Source: Ekhidna sp964289745
GTDB taxonomy: Bacteria > Bacteroidota > Bacteroidia > Cytophagales > Cyclobacteriaceae
Assembly: GCA_964289745.1 (NCBI GenBank)
Contig: CAXYMM010000002.1
Coordinates: 439,601 to 503,600, forward strand
Direction: 5' to 3'
DNA length: 64,000 nucleotides
Below the pieces are notes generated by a model. That model was not told the origin of the DNA. It saw only the letters and a list, made by a program, of their open reading frames with translations, and did not search any database. The translations under genes and the position numbers were made by a program. Shown here piece after piece: positions 26,647-36,198 of this stretch (within the stretch, counting starts at the first letter, position 1; each line of letters starts with the position of its first letter).

Positions 26647-28629
26647 CTATTTAGACTTTTTACCTGCATCTTCCATTTTGTCTTTCAACTCAGATAATGC
26701 ATCTAAATCACCGAGGGTAGACTTTTCTACTTCTTGGTTAATTTTATCTAGCGTATTTCCTTTCTTGCCACTATTAGCAGATTTCTTCGCTATATTTTTA
26801 GGTTGCTCTGCTTCTCGATTCCACACCGAAGTATGAGATAGTATAATTCTTTTTTCTTCTTTTTTAAACTCTAGTACCTTGAAATTTAGTGTCTCACCCT
26901 CAGCAACCTTGGTGCCGTCTTCTTTCTTAAGGTTTTTAGGCATCACTTGCCCATCTAATCCATAAGGGAGTTCGACAATAGCAATCTTATCTGTAATGTT
27001 TGTAATAGTACATTTATGAACAGAACCTTTTGTAAATACTGTTTCGAAAGTATCCCAAGGGTTTTCTTCAAGATGTTTGTGGCTAAGTGCTAGTCTTCTA
27101 TTTTCAATATCTAGTTCCATAACCTTTACCTCTAGGTCTTCTCCCACCTTTACAAACTCAGAAGGGTGCTTGATCTTTTTCGTCCAAGAGAGGTCAGATA
27201 CGTGAACAAGCCCATCTATACCTTCTTCCAACTCGATAAATAATCCAAAATTGGTAAGATTTCTAACCGTTCCATTATGTTCTGTTCCTACAGCGTATTT
27301 AGTAAGAACATCTTGCTTTAACCACGGGTCTTCGGTAAGTTGCTTGATGCCGCATGACATTTTTCTTTCATCTCGATCAATTGTAAGTACAAAAGCCTCA
27401 ACCTCATCTCCAACAGATAAGAAATCAGATGGATTTCTTAAATGCTGAGACCAAGACATCTCCGAAACATGGATAAGCCCTTCTACCCCAGGCAAAATTT
27501 CCAAGAATGCACCGTAATCAGCAACATTAACTACCTTGCCTTTTACTTTGGAACCCACCTCAATATCTTTGTCTAGTGATTCCCATGGATGATCTGTAAG
27601 CTGCTTCATACCCAAAGAAATTCTTTGCTTATTGTCATCAAAATCAAGTACTACGACATTGACTTTATCGTCTAGTCTAAGGACTTCTTCTGGATGATTG
27701 ATTCTACCCCAGCTGATGTCTGTGATGTGAAGAAGTCCGTCCACACCTCCAAGATCAATAAACACACCAAAGTTTGTCATGTTCTTGATCACACCTTCGA
27801 GTACCTGACCCTTTTCAAGGTTGTTAAGTATTTCAGCTTTTTGCTGCTCTATATCTTTCTCGATAAGCACTTTATGAGAAACAACAACATTGTCGTTGGT
27901 ATAATTGATTTTCACGACTTTTACTTCCATTGACTTCCCTACAAATACATCGAAATCTCGTATTGGCTTCACGTCAATTTGAGAGCCGGGAAGGAATGCC
28001 TCTACACCATAAACATCTATTATTAAGCCCCCTTTGGTTCTTCTTTTAATTAGTCCTTCTATTACCGTGTCGTTATCCAAAGCATCTTGAATCAACTTCC
28101 ATGCCTTTACAATTTTTGCTTTTCTTCGGGAAAGAACGAGTTGCCCGTTGGCATTTTCTTGTTCTTCTATATATACTTGAACTTCATGACCTGCCTTCAA
28201 ATCTGGTATATCCCTAAATTCAGAGAGTGGAACAAGTCCGTCTGATTTAAATCCAATATTTATGATGACATCTCTATCGGTAATTCCAACGATAGTACCA
28301 TCTGTTAATTTTTTTTCATCTATTTGTGTAAGGGTACCTTCATACAACTTCTCCAGTGCCTTTCTGTTGGTATCGGAGTACGCGTCATTAAACCTGTTGT
28401 CATCAAAGTCAAATTCGCCGACGGGTTCAATTTCAGTATCAAGATCTTTTGTAAGTTCTTCTCTTTTTTTTGAAGCTTTTTTGGCTTTTTCTTTAACTTC
28501 TATAGTTTCAGCAGATACAGGAGTAGCTTCTTTGATTTTTGGTTTTTCTTCTGCAATAGGTGTTTCAACTATTTCCTTTACCTTTTTTTTTTCTTCGCTT
28601 TCTTTGGCTTTTTTTTCTTCTTCTGCCAT
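26647..28629 (-). CDS. rpsA: 30S ribosomal protein S1
   Basis: mRNA-binding ribosomal protein required for translation initiation, especially important in a phylum that rarely uses Shine-Dalgarno pairing. A Lys/Glu-rich, low-complexity leader of about 85 residues precedes six S1 (OB-fold) repeats, recognisable by recurring motifs: GLVPLSEF, GVFIDLGGVDGLLHITDISW, GAFLEILPGVEGLIHVSEMSW, GLFIELEEGIDGLVHVSDLSW. The last repeat (LPYGLDGQVM) is more divergent, and a Lys-rich tail follows. Length (660) fits Bacteroidota S1. Monocistronic by context. Confidence 0.96.
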   Translation of the reverse strand: MAEEEKKAKESEEKKKVKEIVETPIAEEKPKIKEATPVSAETIEVKEKAKKASKKREELTKDLDTEIEPVGEFDFDDNRFNDAYSDTNRKALEKLYEGTLTQIDEKKLTDGTIVGITDRDVIINIGFKSDGLVPLSEFRDIPDLKAGHEVQVYIEEQENANGQLVLSRRKAKIVKAWKLIQDALDNDTVIEGLIKRRTKGGLIIDVYGVEAFLPGSQIDVKPIRDFDVFVGKSMEVKVVKINYTNDNVVVSHKVLIEKDIEQQKAEILNNLEKGQVLEGVIKNMTNFGVFIDLGGVDGLLHITDISWGRINHPEEVLRLDDKVNVVVLDFDDNKQRISLGMKQLTDHPWESLDKDIEVGSKVKGKVVNVADYGAFLEILPGVEGLIHVSEMSWSQHLRNPSDFLSVGDEVEAFVLTIDRDERKMSCGIKQLTEDPWLKQDVLTKYAVGTEHNGTVRNLTNFGLFIELEEGIDGLVHVSDLSWTKKIKHPSEFVKVGEDLEVKVMELDIENRRLALSHKHLEENPWDTFETVFTKGSVHKCTITNITDKIAIVELPYGLDGQVMPKNLKKEDGTKVAEGETLNFKVLEFKKEEKRIILSHTSVWNREAEQPKNIAKKSANSGKKGNTLDKINQEVEKSTLGDLDALSELKDKMEDAGKKSK

Positions 28630-29230
28630 AATTCTTCTAATCCAAATTTTGTTACTCTAGAGTATTTCAGATTGAAAATACTCAACTATTTTATCGAAAA
28701 CCTGAAATAACAGGCTGTTCAACCTAGAACAGGGTGTAAATTTACATTAAATCAAACTAATAATGTTGCTTGAAGGCATATTATGGAAATAAATTATTTT
28801 GAGATTAACAGCTTCTGAAACAAATAGATAAGGAGGAAAGACATTTGAATCTCAAATTTTAAGTTTGGGACAACTATAATCGAAACCAAACCTTTTAGCC
28901 AAGCCTAAAACCTATCTTAATTGTTTGCAAGCCCTTATGCTAAGGCATCACCAAATTCTCCTGAAAAGCAATCGATAAAATTAAATATATAACAGTTATC
29001 ATAGAATTTTGGTTATGTATTTACCCAAAGACAACCCCAGCCAGTGCTAACTTTAGCTACTTTTTGCACTTAAAAGCTCCTAAAGATTGGCTCAAAGCCC
29101 TCTTTAACAAAATCAGCAAACCTATTAGCAATTTATCATGCTATCTGCTGTTTTTGAATGATTAATAAATATAAATTTACATTTAGTTGTGTATATACCG
29201 TGGTTGCGAACCTGGCGAAATACGAAACAT
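28630..29230. other. 600-base divergent intergenic region between rpsA and mnmA
   Basis: Holds the two divergent promoters. I find no supported ORF, RNA signature or relic. The first 42 bases of the open frame in front of mnmA are counted as leader because the conserved protein starts at 29231. Confidence 0.4.
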
Positions 29231-30349
29231 ATGAGTACAAAAGGCAGAATTTTAGTAGCTATGAGTGGTGGCATTGACAGTTCTCTAGCGTCGGTATTAC
29301 TACACGAAGAAGGTTACGAAGTGATTGGAATGACCATGAAAACATGGGATTACCAGTCTGCGGGAGGTAGCAAGAAAGAAACAGGGTGTTGTAGTTTGGA
29401 TAGCATTAATGATGCCAGAAACATTGCTGTTAGCTTGGGCTTTCCTCATTACATTATCGACATCAGAAATGAGTTTGGCGATGCAGTAATTGACTACTTT
29501 ACAGATGAATACGTTGCAGGCAGAACGCCCAACCCGTGTGTAAAGTGCAATACACATATTAAGTGGGATGCACTTTTGAGAAGAGCCGATCAGTTAGATT
29601 GCGAATTCATTGCCACAGGTCATTACGCAAATATTCGAAATGAAAATAAACGCTTTGTAGTTTCGAAAGGAAAGGATGAATACAAAGATCAATCATATGC
29701 CCTTTGGGGAATCTCTCAACAGAGCCTTAGCCGCACCAAATATCCCTTAGGACATCTTCGTAAAACGGAGATATACGAAATGGCGAAAGAAAAGGGATTT
29801 CGAGAGCTAGTGACCAAGTCTGAATCATATGAAATATGTTTTGTGCCAGACAATGATTATCGTGGGTTTTTGAAGCGTAGAGTACCGCAACTTCAGGATA
29901 AGTTAAAAGGGGGAGCATTTATACTAGAGGAAACGGGTGAAATAGTAGGGACTCATGAGGGTTATCCTTTTTATACCGTTGGACAAAGAAAGGGACTAGG
30001 AGTGGCGTTGGGTTTTCCAGTATATGTAACTGAAATACAGAAAGACAAAAACAGAGTCCTATTAGGGACTTTTGATGAATTGAGCCGAGATGGAATGTAC
30101 GTAAAGCAACTTAATTTGCAGAAGTACCCATCAATCGAGGGAGACAAAAGAGATGCAGTCACAAAAGTGCGATATAACGATTGTGGTACACCAGCCATTA
30201 TTGAACAGGTAGGAGACACCATGAAGGTGTATTTCGGGAAAGGAGTTAGCGCTATTGCACCAGGGCAGGCGGCTGTTTTTTACGAAGGTGATGATGTAAT
30301 AGGAGGTGGATGGATTCATGCAAGCTTTCACCGACAAGGGTTAAACTAG
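29231..30349 (+). CDS. mnmA: tRNA-specific 2-thiouridylase
   Basis: Thiolates U34 in the wobble position of tRNA Lys, Glu and Gln. The start is taken at MSTKGRILVAMSGG; the frame runs 14 codons further but without family similarity. The ATP-pyrophosphatase P-loop is SGGIDSSLA. The catalytic Cys pair is in NPCVKCN (about residue 100) and YEICFVPD (about 200). The C-terminal beta domains include YTVGQRKGLG and the VRYND stretch. At 372 residues it matches MnmA. A lipoprotein gene follows 13 bases after the stop, so it may head an operon down to the TonB receptor. Confidence 0.95.
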   Translation: MSTKGRILVAMSGGIDSSLASVLLHEEGYEVIGMTMKTWDYQSAGGSKKETGCCSLDSINDARNIAVSLGFPHYIIDIRNEFGDAVIDYFTDEYVAGRTPNPCVKCNTHIKWDALLRRADQLDCEFIATGHYANIRNENKRFVVSKGKDEYKDQSYALWGISQQSLSRTKYPLGHLRKTEIYEMAKEKGFRELVTKSESYEICFVPDNDYRGFLKRRVPQLQDKLKGGAFILEETGEIVGTHEGYPFYTVGQRKGLGVALGFPVYVTEIQKDKNRVLLGTFDELSRDGMYVKQLNLQKYPSIEGDKRDAVTKVRYNDCGTPAIIEQVGDTMKVYFGKGVSAIAPGQAAVFYEGDDVIGGGWIHASFHRQGLN

Positions 30350-30362
30350 CAAAATTCAAAAA

Positions 30363-31031
30363 ATGCATATACCGATATTAATCGTTATATCCTCTTGTAA
30401 TGAGTCTCGAATTCCAGATTCAACCCATTTAGGATACGACTATTACGCTGTCAATGCATGCCAATACAGAATATACGAAGTAGAAGAAATCTTATTTCAG
30501 ATAGTAGGTTTTGATACCAAAAACTTCCAGCTCAGGGAAACCCTTTACGATTCTATTGTATCCACAAATCAGGTGACGATCTTAATACGTCAGGAAGTAC
30601 GCTCGGATAGTCTTAAAAAGTGGTTCAGAGATTCTATTTGGTCTTTTTCACAATCGCCTACCTACTTATCCATATATGAAAATAGTATGTCCTTTACTAA
30701 GCCTACCTTTCCCGTCTATGTTGGAAACCAATGGGATGGAAATGCACCGAACACCAGAAGTGAACTCACATATTATTATCAAAATCTTTCGAATGCAATC
30801 ATTGATACACTTTCACCCTCCGACCACATTTGTGTTGTTATTAAGGACATGGAAGTAAATTTTATAGGAGTTGATCTAAAGAGTAAAGTATATGTGCTAG
30901 GTATTGGATTAATAGAAAAAGATTACTTGACACAAACGAACTGCTCAGCGAGCGATTGTAGAGAGGAATTAGGGCAGGTCATTTCTGGAAGATATTCAAG
31001 GAAGAAATTAATTGAAGTTGGAAATGAGTAA
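30363..31031 (+). CDS. Predicted lipoprotein, unknown
   Basis: A 222-residue protein that I do not recognise. The short hydrophobic start IPILIVISSC is lipobox-like, placing it at the envelope, although the signal is unusually short and a start lost upstream is possible. The body is a mixed sequence with no clear repeats and a few Cys near the end (NCSASDC). It begins 13 bases after mnmA and its stop overlaps the subtilase start in ATGAGTAA, so it is probably coexpressed with the secreted protease and may act with it. Confidence 0.7.
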   Translation: MHIPILIVISSCNESRIPDSTHLGYDYYAVNACQYRIYEVEEILFQIVGFDTKNFQLRETLYDSIVSTNQVTILIRQEVRSDSLKKWFRDSIWSFSQSPTYLSIYENSMSFTKPTFPVYVGNQWDGNAPNTRSELTYYYQNLSNAIIDTLSPSDHICVVIKDMEVNFIGVDLKSKVYVLGIGLIEKDYLTQTNCSASDCREELGQVISGRYSRKKLIEVGNE

Positions 31032-32682
31032 TTGTATAAGTTGGAGTCTGATTGTTTTATTTAGTATATCCAGTCTTTTTGGGCAAGTTGAGAAGGAAAA
31101 TCGCTACTTCATTTACTTGAAACAAAAGACTACCGAATCATATCCTTACAAGCTGGAAAGCCCGAAGGCGTTCCTATCCGACAAAGCACTAGAAAGGCGA
31201 AATAATCAAGATATAGCCATCGACTCCAGTGATCTTCCAATAGACCCCAATATTATTTCCGTTCTTGCCAGTCAGGATATAAGCATATACTTCAAGTCTA
31301 AATGGCTTAGTGGAGTATTAGCAGAAATGGACTCGTCCAAGGTATCTACATTATATCAGTTAGCTATCGTTGACAGTATAAGACTTGTCGCACCTGGTAC
31401 AAGACTGGGGTCAGAGTTGAGGGGACACACGTTACCGACTGAGTTCAAAAAACCGTCCTCCAACGACGCCACAACTGATATACAACTGATTATGATGGGA
31501 GCTGACAAGATAGTCTCAGATAATGTTGTGGAGAATGAGGTCACCATAGCCGTGTTTGACAATGGGTTCAAAGGAGTTGATCTTTATAAACCTTTTGAGG
31601 AACTGTGGCAAGAACAACGAATCATAGCAACGAAGGATTTCGTGGAAAATTCCGAAAATGTATTTCAATTCGGAGGGCATGGAACTTCGGTTTTTTCTAT
31701 CATTGGAGCGAATTACCACGCAGAAGAATCATCATTTATGGGCATTGCCAATAAGGCGAAGTTTGTATTATGCATCACGGAAGATGATCAGGGAGAAAAC
31801 ACCATAGAAGAATATAATTGGCTCTTTGCGGCAGAGTTTGCTGATAGCCTCGGTGTTGACATTATCAACAGCTCATTAGGATATAGAACATTTGATCTTC
31901 CTGAACACAATTATGATTTTGATGATTTAAACGGTCATGTCTCCATTATAAGTAGTGCAGCCCTCATGGCGGCTCGAAAAGGAATACTGGTCGTAACAAG
32001 TGCAGGAAATAATGGCGAATTAAAAGCACCTAGTAACCTCATCAGCCACCCAGCTGATGCAGATAGTATTTTGGCGGTCGGAAGTGTTGACTATGATTTT
32101 AGTCTTTCTAGCTTCAGTTCAATCGGCCCAACTACGGATGGTCGTATTAAACCTGATGTTTGTGCATTTGGAAATGGTACTGCGATAGTCAAAAGCGATG
32201 GCATTATTGAACGTGGAGGAGGAACCAGTTTTGCCGCACCTTTGATTGCTGGTTTTGCTGCCTTAATTTGGCAAACCCATCCAGACTGGACTGCTCAAGA
32301 AGTGATTGAGTCCATTAAGAAATCCGGACATAACTCCAGAAATCCTAACAATTCATTAGGATATGGAGTCCCAAATTATGCATACATTTCTTCTGAAGAA
32401 AGAGTCCTCAAAGTGGAAGATATTCTTCAGGATAGAATTACGATATATCCCAACCCCTTCAAATCGGGCAAATTATATTTGAAATTAGTGGAAGGTTTTG
32501 CGGAGGATGTTAATATCCGAATCTTAGACTCCAAGGGAGTTGAAGTTTTTTCGAAGCAGTTTTTTGCTCCAAATTTAAAGGAAATTATGTCGCTTACGCT
32601 TGATTCAGTAGAACAAGGAATTTATTATCTATTCTTGAAAACGGAAAACTACCAGAAAGTAGTAAAATTGCTCAACTTCTAA
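31024..32682 (+). CDS. Subtilisin-family (S8) protease with T9SS C-terminal domain
   Basis: Secreted serine protease. I start at MSNCISW (31024), which gives the 8-base ATGAGTAA overlap with the preceding gene and a signal peptide ending LFGQ. An inhibitor-like prodomain (to about residue 150) is followed by the catalytic domain: Asp in VAVFDNG, His in FGGHGTS and Ser in GGGTSFAAP. The last about 80 residues (ITIYPNPF..., GIYYLFLKTENYQKVVKLL) are the type A Por-secretion sorting domain, so export is by the type IX system to the surface or medium. Downstream rpe overlaps by one base. Confidence 0.93.
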   Translation: MSNCISWSLIVLFSISSLFGQVEKENRYFIYLKQKTTESYPYKLESPKAFLSDKALERRNNQDIAIDSSDLPIDPNIISVLASQDISIYFKSKWLSGVLAEMDSSKVSTLYQLAIVDSIRLVAPGTRLGSELRGHTLPTEFKKPSSNDATTDIQLIMMGADKIVSDNVVENEVTIAVFDNGFKGVDLYKPFEELWQEQRIIATKDFVENSENVFQFGGHGTSVFSIIGANYHAEESSFMGIANKAKFVLCITEDDQGENTIEEYNWLFAAEFADSLGVDIINSSLGYRTFDLPEHNYDFDDLNGHVSIISSAALMAARKGILVVTSAGNNGELKAPSNLISHPADADSILAVGSVDYDFSLSSFSSIGPTTDGRIKPDVCAFGNGTAIVKSDGIIERGGGTSFAAPLIAGFAALIWQTHPDWTAQEVIESIKKSGHNSRNPNNSLGYGVPNYAYISSEERVLKVEDILQDRITIYPNPFKSGKLYLKLVEGFAEDVNIRILDSKGVEVFSKQFFAPNLKEIMSLTLDSVEQGIYYLFLKTENYQKVVKLLNF

Positions 32683-33332
32683 TGTCTAAAAAAAAAATAG
32701 CCCCCTCAATCCTTGCTGCGGATTTTGCCAACCTGCAAAGCGATGTAGAAATGCTCAATGAAAGCCAGGCCGATTTCCTTCATATTGATATCATGGACGG
32801 AGTATTCGTGCCCAATATTTCTTTCGGCTTTCCAGTATGTGAGGCAATTCATAAGCATGCAAAAAAACCAATGGACTTTCACTTGATGGTAACAGCCCCA
32901 GACCCTTATCTGGAGAGCTCAATAAAAGCAGGGGCAAAAATGATATCTGTTCACTACGAAGCGTGCAATCATCTTCATCGAACTATTTCCAGAATAAGAG
33001 AACTTGGCGCAAAAGCCGGAGTGGCAATAAACCCACACCTTTCCGTCGAGTTCTTAAAAGACATTCTACCCTCTATCGATTTTGTTGTAATCATGTCTGT
33101 AAACCCGGGGTTTGGAGGGCAAAAGTTTATTGAAAATACTTTTCAAAAGGTAAAAAAAATGAGACAACTGACAGAGGAAATCAATCCCTCGGTAAAAATC
33201 GAAGTAGATGGCGGAGTTACAGATCAAAATGCGGCAAGATTGGTTGAGTGTGGTGCAGATATACTTGTGGTGGGGAGTTATGTCTTTAAAGCAGAAAGTC
33301 CTTCAAACGTAATAGCTGGTCTCAAAGCTTAA
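32682..33332 (+). CDS. rpe: Ribulose-phosphate 3-epimerase
   Basis: Cytoplasmic TIM-barrel enzyme of the pentose phosphate pathway interconverting ribulose-5-phosphate and xylulose-5-phosphate. The family motifs are ILAADFANL, HIDIMDGVFVPNISFG (metal-binding His, Asp), DFHLMV, MSVNPGFGGQKF and VDGGV, and the end GSYVFKA. The length of 216 residues is exact for the family. The start codon overlaps the protease stop (TAATG), implying translational coupling with unrelated envelope genes on both sides. Confidence 0.96.
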   Translation: MSKKKIAPSILAADFANLQSDVEMLNESQADFLHIDIMDGVFVPNISFGFPVCEAIHKHAKKPMDFHLMVTAPDPYLESSIKAGAKMISVHYEACNHLHRTISRIRELGAKAGVAINPHLSVEFLKDILPSIDFVVIMSVNPGFGGQKFIENTFQKVKKMRQLTEEINPSVKIEVDGGVTDQNAARLVECGADILVVGSYVFKAESPSNVIAGLKA

Positions 33333-33335
33333 CCA

Positions 33336-35687
33336 TTGAAGTATTTCCTTCTCTTTTGGCTTCTCTTTTTTAGTCTAACACTGACGGCTCAAAAGGACAT
33401 TTTAGAAGGAAAAATCATCGATGAAAATGGTTCGCCCCTTCAGGCAGTAAATATTCTATTAACTACAAATACCCAAATTGGAACGATTTCCAACGTAGAT
33501 GGGTATTTCCAGTTAGCACTAAAGAGGGGGACCTATGACCTTCTTTTCTCCCATGTTTTGTATGAGACACATGAGATGAGTCAAGTTCCTACGGGAGTTG
33601 ACGATTTTGTTGTTACGCTGAAAAAAAAAAGCACTCAACTAGAAGAAGTAATCGTAGAGGGTACACGAGAAAGTAAGGGAATAAAAGTCGATGCCAAGTC
33701 GGCTCAAAACCTTCCTTCTGCTTTTGGTGATTTCAATAAAGTATTACTGACTCTACCTGGTGTAACTGGAAATAATGAGCTTTCATCAGCATATAATGTA
33801 AGAGGGGGCAACTTTGATGAAAACCTAATCTATGTGAATGATATTCCTGTATATCGACCATTCTTAGCAAACGCAGGACGTCAGGAAGGGCTGAGTTTTA
33901 TTAACCCTGATATGGTGAAAGACATTCATTTTTATGCTGGCGGTTGGGAGGCCAAGTATGGTGATAAACTCTCTTCCTCTCTTAACATTGATTATAAGGA
34001 GCCAGAATCAATTGAAGGCAACATATCGGTAGGATTACTAGGTGGGTCAGCCCACATTGGAAATCGAATCAGTAATAAAGTACAATACTTGTTTGCGGTA
34101 AGGCATCGGGATTCTCGATATCTGTTAAAGACGTTGGAAACGAAGGGGCAGTACCTGCCCACCTATACCGATTTTCAAGGTTTTTTAACCTTCGATTTAT
34201 CAAAGACTGATCAAAAAATTAACCGTACTAAACTTAATTGGCTTTTCTCGTATGGTCAAAATCGGTACTTAACAATACCCGTTAGTCAGGTCACTAATTT
34301 TGGCTCTTTTGCAGAAAATATTAAAATTCAAACAGCATTCGATGGGAGAGAGGAACTCGATTATGATACCTATCAAACAGGAGTGAACTTATCTCATCGA
34401 TGGTCCGATAAGTGGTTGAGTCGATGGATCCTTTCAACCGTTTATACCCAAGAGCGTGAAAATTATACTGTGGAAGGCGCATATCGTATTTGCGATATTG
34501 ATAATAATTCTACATCCTCTAGTTTCAACGATTGCGTGGTAATAAGAGGAATTGGTAAAAACTACACCTCAGGCAGGAACAGATTAGATGCGACTCTTTT
34601 TAGTTCAGAGTGGCGAAATGAATGGATGCTTTCAGACGGGTCTATAATTGAAATGGGATTTGGATACACTAGAAACGAAATCAAAGATCAATTAAATGAG
34701 TTTGCTTTTCTAGATTCTGCTTCGTTTTCCAGGATCAGTGAAAGCACTTTTAACTCGCTTAACCTAAACACAAATCAATTTTCTGGATACACTCAAGCAA
34801 AAATCTTCTTCAAAGACTCGATGCATGCGATCTATGTTGGAGTTAGAGCCAATTACCTAGATTATAATAAAGAGTGGCTTATTAGCCCAAGAGTCAGTTA
34901 TGTATTCAAGCCAAAGTGGCATAATAAAACTTCTTTTCGACTTTCTTTAGGTAGGTATAGCCAGCCGCCTTTTTATAGAGAGCTCCGCAACCTGCAAGGA
35001 GATATTCAGAATAATATAAAAGCTCAGAAATCCACGCATTTCATTTTAGGGTTGGAAAATGTATTCCAAATGTGGGATCGCCCATTTCTTTTCACCATAG
35101 AAGCCTATTATAAATCCATTCAGGATGGTATCGCTTACGATATCGATAATGTGCGGCTGAGATACTTTGCCAATAATAATACAGAAGCATATGCCACCGG
35201 CGTTGATTTTCGTCTTAATGGAGAATTCATCAAAGGAACACAATCGTGGTTTAGCTTGGGCTTGCTGCGAGCCAGAGAAGACATATCTGAAGATAAAAAA
35301 AGATACATCCGCAGACCGACTGATCAAACCATTACGCTTGCATTTTATTTTGAAGATCACGTCCCAAATGATCCGTCACTTCGGGTCTACGTCAATTCAG
35401 TAATTGGTTCAGGATTTCCTGCAGGACCTCCTGGTAATTTTAATGCAAGAAATATTTTCGTAGGAGATGAGTATTACAGAGTGGATATTGGACTATCCAA
35501 ATCATTCGCTTTAAAAAGTATTAAGTACTTAAAGACCTTATGGTTGAGATTTGAGGTGTTAAACGCTTTGGGCGCAGACAATACCTATTCATATTCATGG
35601 ATTCAAGATATAAATGGAGCTTATCTCGCCATTCCTAATTCATTATCGGCAAGGTTTTTGAACATCAAATTTTCAGTAGACTTTTAA
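33336..35687 (+). CDS. TonB-dependent receptor with CarboxypepD-reg domain
   Basis: Outer-membrane transporter of 783 residues. A signal peptide (FLLFWLLFFSLTLTAQ) precedes the regulatory beta-sandwich (EGKIIDENGSPLQAVNILL, about 24-105), the plug (NVRGGNFDENLIYVNDIPVY, INPDMVKDIHFYAGG) and a barrel ending in Phe. The plug sequence is of the kind seen in the non-SusC receptors of Cytophagales. Its start is TTG, three bases behind the rpe stop; no ATG lies near in frame. Cargo is unknown. It closes the tightly packed run mnmA to receptor. Confidence 0.92.
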   Translation: MKYFLLFWLLFFSLTLTAQKDILEGKIIDENGSPLQAVNILLTTNTQIGTISNVDGYFQLALKRGTYDLLFSHVLYETHEMSQVPTGVDDFVVTLKKKSTQLEEVIVEGTRESKGIKVDAKSAQNLPSAFGDFNKVLLTLPGVTGNNELSSAYNVRGGNFDENLIYVNDIPVYRPFLANAGRQEGLSFINPDMVKDIHFYAGGWEAKYGDKLSSSLNIDYKEPESIEGNISVGLLGGSAHIGNRISNKVQYLFAVRHRDSRYLLKTLETKGQYLPTYTDFQGFLTFDLSKTDQKINRTKLNWLFSYGQNRYLTIPVSQVTNFGSFAENIKIQTAFDGREELDYDTYQTGVNLSHRWSDKWLSRWILSTVYTQERENYTVEGAYRICDIDNNSTSSSFNDCVVIRGIGKNYTSGRNRLDATLFSSEWRNEWMLSDGSIIEMGFGYTRNEIKDQLNEFAFLDSASFSRISESTFNSLNLNTNQFSGYTQAKIFFKDSMHAIYVGVRANYLDYNKEWLISPRVSYVFKPKWHNKTSFRLSLGRYSQPPFYRELRNLQGDIQNNIKAQKSTHFILGLENVFQMWDRPFLFTIEAYYKSIQDGIAYDIDNVRLRYFANNNTEAYATGVDFRLNGEFIKGTQSWFSLGLLRAREDISEDKKRYIRRPTDQTITLAFYFEDHVPNDPSLRVYVNSVIGSGFPAGPPGNFNARNIFVGDEYYRVDIGLSKSFALKSIKYLKTLWLRFEVLNALGADNTYSYSWIQDINGAYLAIPNSLSARFLNIKFSVDF

Positions 35688-35701
35688 GTGAAATTATTCT
35701 T

Positions 35702-35709
35702 TACCTTTG
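35702..35709 (+). promoter_or_regulatory. Bacteroidota -7 element for the secreted-protein/LpoB cluster
   Basis: TACCTTTG matches TAnnTTTG, 38 bases upstream of the ATG at 35748 in the only gap before the cluster. No convincing TTTG -33 element accompanies it. Confidence 0.4.
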
Positions 35710-35747
35710 ATGAGTTAGAAAAATAAATTTTAAGAATCAAAATAAAA

Positions 35748-36197
35748 ATGAAAATGAAAAAATCCTTTATCGCTTTAGCACTATCATTAGTGGTGACCTC
35801 GTATTCTTATAGTCAAGAATTTAAGGTAATAACTGTTGTTGAATCAATTGTCCCAGCTGGATTAGGAAGGTCTAGGTTAATTGAATCCAAATCTGATTTA
35901 GACATCCAGTCTTTCACAACGGAAAGAACAGACGGAAAGAGAAGTAATCAGAAAAATGTGAAGAGATCGGACGCTAAGGTGAATCGGTTCGCAGAATCCA
36001 AACTTTTGAACTTTTATAGCGTAACGGGAATCAACTTTCAGAATATTGCTTCTAATGATGCTTTAATCACATCGAAGCTTAATCAGATGTCAGAAGAAGG
36101 CTGGACATTGGCTTTTGTGATTGGTGGAGTGGAAAGTGATGCGGGTCCAAAAGACGGCAAAGGAATTTTTATAACGAGATACATCTTTAAGAAATAG
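35748..36197 (+). CDS. Small secreted protein of the LpoB cluster, unknown
   Basis: A 149-residue protein with a clear signal peptide (FIALALSLVVTSYSYSQ). The mature part starts EFKVITVVESIVPAGLGRSR and ends in a compact block (LNQMSEEGWTLAFVIGG...ITRYIFKK) reminiscent of small proteins that read EGW-x-L in DUF4177-like folds; the similarity is too weak to name. It lies one base before the LpoB-like gene, so it is cotranscribed with it and probably works in the periplasm. Confidence 0.75.
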   Translation: MKMKKSFIALALSLVVTSYSYSQEFKVITVVESIVPAGLGRSRLIESKSDLDIQSFTTERTDGKRSNQKNVKRSDAKVNRFAESKLLNFYSVTGINFQNIASNDALITSKLNQMSEEGWTLAFVIGGVESDAGPKDGKGIFITRYIFKK

Positions 36198-36198
36198 T

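Noticed and set aside
26647..28629. Tandem repeats in rpsA as a DNA repeat array
   Set aside because: They are diverged S1 protein domains, not a nucleotide repeat array or CRISPR.
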